Assembly: GCF_002803085.1 (NCBI RefSeq)
Contig: NZ_NNBJ01000015.1
Location: 1-64,000 of the forward strand
Source of the DNA: Streptomyces sp. CB01201
GTDB lineage: Bacteria > Actinomycetota > Actinomycetes > Streptomycetales > Streptomycetaceae
DNA: 64,000 nt
Direction: 5' to 3'
How positions within the stretch are numbered: the stretch's first letter is position 1; every line of letters starts with the position of its first letter. The notes under the pieces were generated by a model. The model saw only the letters and a program-made list of their open reading frames with translations. It did not search any database and was not told the DNA's origin. The position numbers and the translations under genes are program-made. Shown piece after piece: positions 57,864 to 64,000 of the stretch.

Positions 57864-58271
57864 TCAGGACGGGCGCAGCGAGAGGCGCACCGTGGTGAGG
57901 TAGCGGTTGCCGGCCGGCCGGTTGTAGTCCGGCAGCCAGCGCACGGCCTCGGTCTCGACGGCATCGGTGACGACCGCCGTGCCGTATGTGGTGCCGCGGA
58001 GCTGGAGGAGCGCGGCGCGGACCGAGAGGGACACGGTGTGTGCCGCCGTCTTGGTCGGGCCGTACACCTCCAACTCGACGAGCGGGGTGTCGAGATGGAG
58101 GTCGTCGACCCAGGCGCCGCCGGTCCGGGAGACCAGCACCACCTGCTGCGTACCGTCGAAGCCGGCCGGCGGACGGTTGTCGACCGTCACCCCGGCCAGC
58201 TCCGGCCGGTACTTGAGGTGGTCGACGATCAGGCGCTCCACATCGGGGAACGTGAGCAGGGCCTCGCTCAA
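57864..58271 (-). CDS. tail completion/terminator-like protein
   Basis: This 135-residue protein begins LSEALLTFPDVERLIVDHLK; the middle has VVLVSRTGGAWVDDLHLDTP and the end NRYLTTVRLSLRPS. It resembles small tail-completion proteins located just before the tail tube gene in siphophages. I chose the TTG at 58271 because of a GGAGG 5 nt upstream; the frame is open further up but the extra sequence is low-complexity. It is the first gene of the structural operon, preceded by a candidate promoter. Confidence 0.72.
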   Translation of the reverse strand: MSEALLTFPDVERLIVDHLKYRPELAGVTVDNRPPAGFDGTQQVVLVSRTGGAWVDDLHLDTPLVELEVYGPTKTAAHTVSLSVRAALLQLRGTTYGTAVVTDAVETEAVRWLPDYNRPAGNRYLTTVRLSLRPS

Positions 58272-58771
58272 CAGGGCCTCCTTTCGAAGGCTCGAAGGGT
58301 CGAAGGCTCGAAGACTTGGTGAGCCGAAGGGGAGGGGCGCGTCGAGCGGCCGGCGGGGCGCGGGCCGCGCGGGACAGTGCGGAGGGCGGGAGAGCGGGCT
58401 GCCGTTCGGCCCGTACGCCCCGTCGGAGCGCTCAACGCGAAGCGGCGGACGCCGACGCCCGGTTGAAGGCGCAGCTCCGCCGCTGCACTTATTGTGAACG
58501 AGATCGCGCGGGCGCGCAACTTGAAGTTTCTGGCGCGCAATTACGTGTGGGGGGGCAGGGGGTGCGGTCGAGCCGTCGGCCCATGGGCGGCGGGAGGTGC
58601 GGGCCTTAGGGAACACAGTGTCAGTTCCACGGGTTAGGTTTGTGGTTGTCGCGCGCTCCGGGACATCTCATGACGGATGGCCGGGGGCGGCAAGGAAGGG
58701 CGTATGAGCCGACGAAGAGCACCTGGGGGTGGCATGAGCGAGCAGGTCGTGGGGTGCGGGGGAGTCGCCCG
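58272..58771. other. tail structural operon control region
   Basis: This 500-bp gap lies between the divergent structural operon and the small plus-strand gene. It contains the promoter with two GGCGCGCAA sites (58511-58540) and a repeated gaaggctcgaag block at 58276-58314. No gene is supported inside it. Confidence 0.55.
58490..58540 (-). promoter_or_regulatory. promoter/operator of tail structural operon
   Basis: On the minus strand TTGCGC (58514-58519), an 18-bp spacer and ACAATA (58490-58495) form a promoter. The site TTGCGCGCC occurs twice, 21 bp apart (58511-58519 and 58532-58540), on the same face of the helix, one overlapping the -35. The same TTGCGC element with the same spacer occurs before the regulatory operon. 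Confidence 0.6.
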
Positions 58772-59071
58772 GTGAGCGTGTACAGCGAGCGCGTCTCGGA
58801 CGTGGTGATCGCCACCGTGGAAGTGGCCGCCGACTCGGCCAACTCCGGATCCTTCACGCCCGAAGTCGCCCAGGCGCTCACCGCGGTCGTCGGCAAGGTG
58901 GCTGAGCGGGCCATCGGAGACGCGGAGCTGAACGGGTTCGTCACCGGGTGGCAGGAGGCGATGGCCACCCTGGGGGACGACAGCCCGGCCGGCGCGCAGG
59001 TCTACCAGGTGCCGGCGTGGGACGTCCGGGGCCCGGTGGGCCGTGGCGCCCCGCGCCCCCGGGTGCGGTAG
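58772..59071 (+). CDS. hypothetical small protein of the island
   Basis: This 99-residue protein starts VSVYSERVSDVVIATVEVAA from a GTG at 58772; the middle is helical (SFTPEVAQALTAVVGKVAER). Third codon positions are strongly G/C, so it looks coding. I recognise no family. It lies between the structural and regulatory operons, is transcribed divergently from the structural operon and ends at a strong terminator. Confidence 0.6.
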   Translation: MSVYSERVSDVVIATVEVAADSANSGSFTPEVAQALTAVVGKVAERAIGDAELNGFVTGWQEAMATLGDDSPAGAQVYQVPAWDVRGPVGRGAPRPRVR

Positions 59072-59088
59072 CCGTCGAACGCGTACGC

Positions 59089-59127
59089 AACAGTGCCCCG
59101 CAGCCACATCGGCTGCGGGGCACTGTT
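59089..59127. terminator. bidirectional terminator inside the island
   Basis: A perfect 17-bp stem (59089-59105 with 59111-59127) with a 5-nt loop lies between the convergent small gene (ends 59071) and regulatory operon (ends 59309). Confidence 0.85.
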
Positions 59128-59190
59128 CGTATGGGGAGCGGAGGGGGCCGGGGAGGGCCGGCGTATGTATAGGAGCCCCGGCAGCACTGC

Positions 59191-59237
59191 ACATGTAGCA
59201 GCACCGCACATATACATGTAGCAGCACCGCACATATA
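59191..59237. repeat. 23-bp tandem repeat downstream of regulatory operon
   Basis: The sequence acatgtagcagcaccgcacatata occurs twice with a 23-bp period (start 59191 and 59214), and a degenerate partial copy lies just before. A related gtatgtataggagcccc lies at 59163. AT-rich acatgta/catata steps stand out in this GC-rich setting. Function unknown. Confidence 0.8.
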
Positions 59238-59308
59238 GGGGAGCCGGGCAGGCCGTATCTGTGGAGCCCTATCTCCCTGTCCATAGAGGCGGTACCTGTA
59301 GAGGAAGG

Positions 59309-59551
59309 TCAGGCACGGAGTTCGTGTGCTCGCCGGGTCGCGCGTTCGGCGGCGAAGACGTCCGCCAGGTGGAAGAGGTGGGATCGGCCGCTGCGGCCCG
59401 CCGGTGCGATGTGCCCGAGCTGGACCCACTTGCGGATGGTGCCCGGGGCGACCGCCGCCTCCTCGGCCGCCATCGCCGTGGTGATGAGGGCGGCGGTCGG
59501 CGGGTAGAGCGGTGTGGCACCGGCCGGTCGGACCGTACGCGTCGTACTCAT
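59309..59551 (-). CDS. small HTH (MerR/excisionase-type) DNA-binding protein
   Basis: This 80-residue protein has a winged helix-turn-helix, residues ~28-70: AMAAEEAAVAPGTIRKWVQL then GHIAPAGRSGRSHLFHLADV, the HTH_17 pattern of phage excisionase/AlpA-type regulators. The ATG at 59551 shares ATGA with the stop of the zinc-cluster gene. It is the last gene of the three-gene regulatory operon, so it may switch tail gene expression. Confidence 0.8.
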   Translation of the reverse strand: MSTTRTVRPAGATPLYPPTAALITTAMAAEEAAVAPGTIRKWVQLGHIAPAGRSGRSHLFHLADVFAAERATRRAHELRA

Positions 59552-60225
59552 CGTGCGCCCGCCCCCTTCGAGCCGGGCCGGTCGAGCCCGGCGGGACCCG
59601 GCCGCACCCCGTCCTGAGCCGACGTCAGCTCCGCCAGGTCGCCGGCCGTCGTCTCCGCCAGGTCCTGCCATTCGGCGCGGGTCCAGGCGTGCCGGTGCGC
59701 CGCGTCCGTGCGGCAGCCGCAGTCCGAAGTCGCGCAGCGGCAGCCCGGGTTGACGCACAGAACGGTCTCGCGGTGCGGGAAGACGCGCAGGGACACGGAG
59801 TCGCAGTGCGGGCAGCGGCCGCCGACGCGGACCGGGCTCTCGGCGTCGCCGAGCGCCAGCGAGCAGCGGCGGGCCATCCGGCGGGCCTCACCGCGTACGT
59901 GTTCGGCGAGGACCGGCCGCTCGGCGATCCGGTCGAGCAGGGCGACGAGCCGGCCCAGCCGGTCGGGCACCGTGCCGCGCGGCGGACGCGGCAGGCGGAG
60001 CTTCTCGCACACCGCCTCCTCCAGCTCGACCACGCCGTCCGTGATGTCGCGGATGGTGTCGGAGACGAAGAGGCGGATCGGCGCGGCCGGAGCGGTGGGC
60101 CGGCCCGAGTGCCCGCCGCCGAGCGGACGGGCGCCGCGGCTGGGGGCGAGCTCCTGGTGGAGCTCGGGAAACTGGCGGAGCAGGATGCCGAGCCAGACGG
60201 CGGCGGGGTCGGGACGGTGACTCAT
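59548..60225 (-). CDS. zinc-cluster regulatory-type protein
   Basis: This 225-residue protein has an N-terminal ~130 residues that are helical with no clear domain. A Cys cluster follows: CPHC (138-141), then C157, C162, C164, C169 and C171, with CVNPGCRCATSDCGC containing the last five. This looks like a zinc ribbon or treble-clef site. ATG at 60225 has CAGGAG upstream and shares ATGA with the WhiB-like gene before it. Similar proteins occur beside WhiB-like genes in Streptomyces phage-type clusters; function is unproven. Confidence 0.72.
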   Translation of the reverse strand: MSHRPDPAAVWLGILLRQFPELHQELAPSRGARPLGGGHSGRPTAPAAPIRLFVSDTIRDITDGVVELEEAVCEKLRLPRPPRGTVPDRLGRLVALLDRIAERPVLAEHVRGEARRMARRCSLALGDAESPVRVGGRCPHCDSVSLRVFPHRETVLCVNPGCRCATSDCGCRTDAAHRHAWTRAEWQDLAETTAGDLAELTSAQDGVRPGPAGLDRPGSKGAGAR

Positions 60226-60560
60226 GACTGCTCCTGAAGACGGCCGGTACGGGACCGGGCGGTGACGGGGAGGGAGACGGGGGCGGCGACGGGAACTTCC
60301 TGGCCGTTGCGCCACAGCCGCCCGCCGCTCACGCCGTCGAACCAGCTGGTGCGCGGCGCGACGGCCTCCAGACAGGCGCGGCGGACGGGGCAGCCGCCGC
60401 AGGCGCGCAGGGCGGGCCGGGCGGCCTCGGGCTCGCGGGCGAAGACCGCACGGTCGGGCAGGCCGATGCAGGCGGCGCGGGTGCGCCAGTCCTGGGAGCG
60501 CCGGGCGGTGGGATGGGCTCCCCGGGACAGGGGTGCGCGGACGAGCGCGGGTGCGGGCAT
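60222..60560 (-). CDS. WhiB-like regulatory protein
   Basis: This 112-residue protein has the exact WhiB cysteine spacing C31-x22-C54-x2-C57-x5-C63 (ACIGLPD, CGGCPVRRAC), which ligates a [4Fe-4S] cluster. The turn after it reads WFDGVSGG where canonical WhiB proteins have G-V/I-W-G-G, so the tryptophan is replaced by Ser. Wbl proteins bind the principal sigma factor and control developmental or stress genes; several phages carry them. It is first in the regulatory operon. Confidence 0.88.
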   Translation of the reverse strand: MPAPALVRAPLSRGAHPTARRSQDWRTRAACIGLPDRAVFAREPEAARPALRACGGCPVRRACLEAVAPRTSWFDGVSGGRLWRNGQEVPVAAPVSLPVTARSRTGRLQEQS

Positions 60561-60916
60561 GGGATGGGATCCCTCTCGGGAAGCGTGAGTACGAAGTACG
60601 GAGTGCGGGGCTACGGGCTACGGGGAGCGCGAGGAGGCGAGGAGGCGAGAAGCGCGGGGAATGCGAGGGGTGGGGTGCGAACACCCTCTTGTTGCGGTTG
60701 CGCAATCAACGTTACCGATATTGCGTGCGAGTGCGCAACAAGCGTCGCTCGTTGTTGCGGGCCGCAGGCCGTCCGTCGTCTCTACGCCATACCTTCACGC
60801 TGGCAATACCGCGATTTTGCCTGCCGGGGTGGTTAGTTGCGGGCTCGCGCAGCATGCTGGTTATTGCGCGCGCGAACGAAACGGTAGGGTCGGGATGGTT
60901 GCGGAGGGAGCGTGCT
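60561..60916. other. divergent control region with repeated TTGCG sites
   Basis: These 356 bp hold no gene. They contain at least six TTGCG or CGCAA sites, including an inverted repeat CTTGTTGCG (60688-60696) and CGCAACAAG (60734-60742), a palindrome TTGCGCAA (60698-60705) and further copies near 60751, 60836, 60864 and 60898. They serve the WhiB operon and the XRE gene. Confidence 0.7.
60709..60738 (-). promoter_or_regulatory. promoter of WhiB-like regulatory operon
   Basis: On the minus strand TTGCGC (60733-60738), an 18-bp spacer and TAACGT (60709-60714). The -35 and spacer are identical to those of the structural operon promoter. It lies inside the TTGCG inverted repeat, so a repressor there would block it. 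Confidence 0.55.
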
Positions 60917-61375
60917 ATGGGCGAGAAAAGCTCGGATATGGAGCGGTTTGCGGGCTGGGTCGAGGACCTGATGCGCGAGCGCGGATATGACATCGACAGT
61001 CCGCGGGGCGGCGGCCGGTCCCGGCTCGCCGAGGACGCGGGCGTGCACCGGGCCGCGGTGACCCGGCTGTTGCAGCGGCAGAGCCTGCCCGACCTGGAGA
61101 CCATGCGCGCTCTCGCGCGGGTCCTGGGGGTCGGCCTTCGGGACATGCTGATCGAGTCGGGCCGGGTCACGGCCGACGACCTGCCGGTGCCGGACGGGGC
61201 CGGCGGGGGCGCCGGGCGCGGCCGGGTCACACCGGCCGAGGCGGCCGAACTGCTCGGCATCCCGGACAGTCACCGCCGGCAGTTCGTCGAGATGGCGGAG
61301 ATGATCATCGCGGTGAGCGGGGCCCGCCCCGAGGGCGTACACCCCAGGCGGCGCGACGCCTCGGCGAGCAGCTGA
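60917..61375 (+). CDS. XRE-family transcriptional regulator
   Basis: This 152-residue protein has an N-terminal HTH: SRLAEDAGVHRAAVTRLLQR, followed by SLPDLETMRALARVLGVGLR, a classical Xre/Cro HTH_3 domain. A Gly/Ala linker leads to a C-terminal part (TPAEAAELLGIPDSHRRQF) that may be an oligomer or effector region. I chose the ATG at 60917. It is transcribed away from the WhiB operon, with the TTGCG-rich region between, so it may be the local repressor; this is inference. Confidence 0.85.
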   Translation: MGEKSSDMERFAGWVEDLMRERGYDIDSPRGGGRSRLAEDAGVHRAAVTRLLQRQSLPDLETMRALARVLGVGLRDMLIESGRVTADDLPVPDGAGGGAGRGRVTPAEAAELLGIPDSHRRQFVEMAEMIIAVSGARPEGVHPRRRDASASS

Positions 61376-61429
61376 ATGACGTGCCTCTTCGTCGACCTCG
61401 GTGCCAGACCCTGGACCGAAACCGGGGCC

Positions 61430-61730
61430 GACGAGGGGCCGACGAGGGGCCAACGCAGGGCCGCACCCGGGCCAACCTCGGCTCAACCCCGAGCCGAACC
61501 CCGGCCCAACCTCGGGCCGACCCCGGGGCCGACGAGGGGCCAACGCGGAGCCGATGCAGGGCCGACCCCGGCCCAAGCTCGGGTCGACCCCGGGCCCACC
61601 CCGGGCCAACCTCGGGCCGACCCCGGGGTCGAAGAGGGGCCAACGCGGAGCCGGTACAGGGCCGACCCCGCGCCAATCCCAGCCCAAGCTCGGGCCGACC
61701 CCGGGCCGGCCCTTAGGTCGACCGCGGCCC
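61430..61730. repeat. degenerate GC-rich minisatellite
   Basis: About 300 bp of short imperfect units related to cgaccccgggcc and caacctcgggcc. The longer landmark gaggggccaacgc recurs at 61444, 61534 and 61634. No gene is supported in the block; open frames on both strands arise from the composition. It sits between the XRE gene and the rpsL promoter, at the right edge of the island. Confidence 0.75.
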
Positions 61731-61809
61731 GGCGCGGGGTCGGGCCCCGGGATCGGGTGGCGCGGTCGCCGGGGCGTTCACCGGCGTGTCGGCGTGGACG
61801 GCATTTGTT

Positions 61810-61838
61810 TTGACCCAAGTCGATGAGGTAGGTACGCT
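61810..61838 (+). promoter_or_regulatory. rpsL promoter
   Basis: TTGACC (61810-61815), a 17-bp spacer and TACGCT (61833-61838) fit the housekeeping sigma consensus. The start would be about 190 bp before the rpsL start codon. Confidence 0.75.
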
Positions 61839-62033
61839 CAGACCTTGTGCCTGGGGTGTGCCTGGGCTCCGCTGCGTGCCTACGTCCGCAGCGCGAGCTC
61901 CTAGACCGGCCGCCGCAATCTGCGCTTCTCCTGCCCTCGGGCGGGAGCATGCAGTATTCGACACACCCGACCGCGTGGGTCGGAGACGTGTTTCAGGTTA
62001 GTTTTACTACGGCACACAGAAACCGGAGAAGTA

Positions 62034-62405
62034 GTGCCTACGATCCAGCAGCTGGTCCGGAAGGGCCGGCAGGACAAGGTCGAGAAGAACAAGACGCCCG
62101 CGCTTGAGGGTTCCCCCCAGCGCCGTGGCGTCTGCACGCGTGTGTTCACGACCACCCCGAAGAAGCCGAACTCGGCACTCCGTAAGGTCGCGCGTGTGCG
62201 TCTGACCTCCGGCATCGAGGTCACGGCCTACATCCCGGGTGAGGGACACAACCTGCAGGAGCACTCGATCGTGCTCGTGCGCGGTGGCCGTGTGAAGGAC
62301 CTGCCGGGTGTTCGTTACAAGATCATCCGCGGCTCGCTCGACACCCAGGGTGTCAAGAACCGCAAGCAGGCCCGCAGCCGCTACGGCGCCAAGAAGGAGA
62401 AGTAA
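62034..62405 (+). CDS. rpsL: 30S ribosomal protein S12
   Basis: The 123-residue S12 has TTTPKKPNSALRKVARVRL and RGGRVKDLPGVRYKIIRG. Lys43 and Lys88, the usual sites of streptomycin-resistance changes, are wild type. GTG at 62034 with GGAGAAG upstream. First gene of the rpsL-rpsG-fusA operon. Confidence 0.98.
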   Translation: MPTIQQLVRKGRQDKVEKNKTPALEGSPQRRGVCTRVFTTTPKKPNSALRKVARVRLTSGIEVTAYIPGEGHNLQEHSIVLVRGGRVKDLPGVRYKIIRGSLDTQGVKNRKQARSRYGAKKEK

Positions 62406-62407
62406 GA

Positions 62408-62878
62408 ATGCCTCGTAAGGGCCCCGCCCCGAAGCGCCCGGTCATCATCGACCCGGTCTACAGCTCTCCTCTTGTCACCTCGCTGATCAACAAGATCCTC
62501 CTGGACGGCAAGCGCTCCACCGCCGAGCGCATTGTCTACGGTGCCATGGAGGGTCTTCGCGAGAAGACCGGCAACGACCCGGTCATCACGCTGAAGCGCG
62601 CGCTGGAGAACGTCAAGCCGTCCCTTGAGGTCAAGTCCCGCCGTGTCGGTGGCGCGACCTACCAGGTCCCGGTTGAGGTCAAGCCCGGCCGCCAGTCGAC
62701 CCTCGCGCTGCGCTGGCTCGTGGGTTACTCCCGCGCCCGCCGTGAGAAGACCATGACCGAACGCCTCATGAACGAGCTGCTCGACGCCTCCAACGGCCTC
62801 GGCGCTGCTGTCAAGAAGCGTGAGGACACCCACAAGATGGCCGAGTCCAACAAGGCCTTCGCGCACTACCGCTGGTAG
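62408..62878 (+). CDS. rpsG: 30S ribosomal protein S7
   Basis: The 156-residue S7 is complete, starting MPRKGPAPKRPVIIDPVYSS and including GGATYQVPVEVKPGR and the C-terminal HKMAESNKAFAHYRW. ATG 2 bp after the rpsL stop, so translation is coupled. Confidence 0.98.
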   Translation: MPRKGPAPKRPVIIDPVYSSPLVTSLINKILLDGKRSTAERIVYGAMEGLREKTGNDPVITLKRALENVKPSLEVKSRRVGGATYQVPVEVKPGRQSTLALRWLVGYSRARREKTMTERLMNELLDASNGLGAAVKKREDTHKMAESNKAFAHYRW

Positions 62879-62918
62879 TCGCTACCCACATCGAGACCGA
62901 GAGAAGACTGAGCCGATA

Positions 62919-64000
<1,082 letters not shown>

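Noticed and set aside
59191..59237. CRISPR remnant
   Set aside because: Only two tandem units with no spacer between them.
44469..61375. Complete prophage
   Set aside because: No integrase, terminase, portal, capsid, head-tail connector set or replication genes, and no attachment repeats were found at the boundaries.
44469..61375. Contractile injection system, R-type tailocin or type VI secretion
   Set aside because: No sheath, no baseplate wedge or spike proteins and no AAA+ ATPase; the chaperone G/GT pair and Dit-type protein point to a non-contractile tail.
61376..61800. Glycine/arginine-rich protein genes in the repeat block
   Set aside because: All frames on both strands are open because of repeat composition; no ribosome site or conserved start.
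62034..62405. Streptomycin-resistance alleles in rpsL
   Set aside because: Lys43 and Lys88 are unchanged.

Overview
The window is high-GC actinobacterial chromosome, almost certainly Streptomyces. Codon third positions are strongly G/C, GTG and TTG starts are frequent, and rpoB starts with TTG and encodes 1161 residues as in Streptomyces coelicolor. The gene order (korAB, two histidine kinases, second nuo cluster, tRNA-Tyr, rpmG, murB, secE-nusG, rplKA, rplJL, rpoBC, rpsLG, fusA) matches the S. coelicolor core as I remember it. No sequence search was run, so the genus call rests on recognition.

Layout. 1-7.3 kb, minus strand: a two-subunit 2-oxoacid:ferredoxin oxidoreductase (korA, korB), one NarL-type response regulator and two near-duplicate histidine kinases. 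7.4-17.9 kb, plus strand: a compact operon for a partial complex I (nuoA, B, C, H, I, J, K, L, M, N) with no nuoD, E, F or G. 18-25.4 kb: mscL, htpX, yccF, a small GlsB-like membrane protein, an alkB-ogt alkylation repair pair, a YajQ protein, tRNA-Tyr, a lipoprotein, an NAD(P)-binding protein and an amidohydrolase. 25.6-31.0 kb: tRNA-Thr, tRNA-Met, rpmG, a hadAB-like MaoC pair, murB, an adenosine-deaminase family gene, an aspartate-aminotransferase family gene and tRNA-Trp. 31.1-44.4 kb: secE, nusG, rplK, rplA, a lipoprotein, an L10 leader, rplJ, rplL, rpoB and rpoC. 44.5-61.4 kb: an accessory island between rpoC and rpsL. 61.8-64.0 kb: rpsL, rpsG and the start of fusA, which runs off the window edge.

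The island is the most interesting part. It encodes a non-contractile (siphovirus-like) phage tail: tail completion protein, tail tube, a G/GT tail-assembly chaperone pair with a likely programmed -1 frameshift, two tandem short tape-measure proteins, a distal tail protein, a baseplate hub-like protein, minor tail proteins, a collagen-like fibre, an amidase and a holin-like protein. It has no recognisable terminase, portal, capsid, protease, integrase or replication gene. This is the gene content of an F-type tailocin (phage-tail-like bacteriocin) rather than a complete prophage. A three-gene regulatory operon (WhiB-like protein, zinc-cluster protein, small winged HTH) and a divergent XRE-type regulator sit upstream. 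The regulatory and the structural operon each have a promoter-like sequence with the same -35 (TTGCGC) and the same 18-bp spacer, set among repeated TTGCGC sites. This suggests joint control. Inside the tail operon a lower-GC insert carries two opposite-strand DUF3592-like membrane proteins and a decayed second copy of the chaperone T region, as if a DUF3592-T unit had been duplicated.

The other notable feature is the partial Nuo complex next to korAB. Several of its subunits carry long Pro/Ala-rich tails, including a roughly 330-residue repeat-bearing extension on NuoC.
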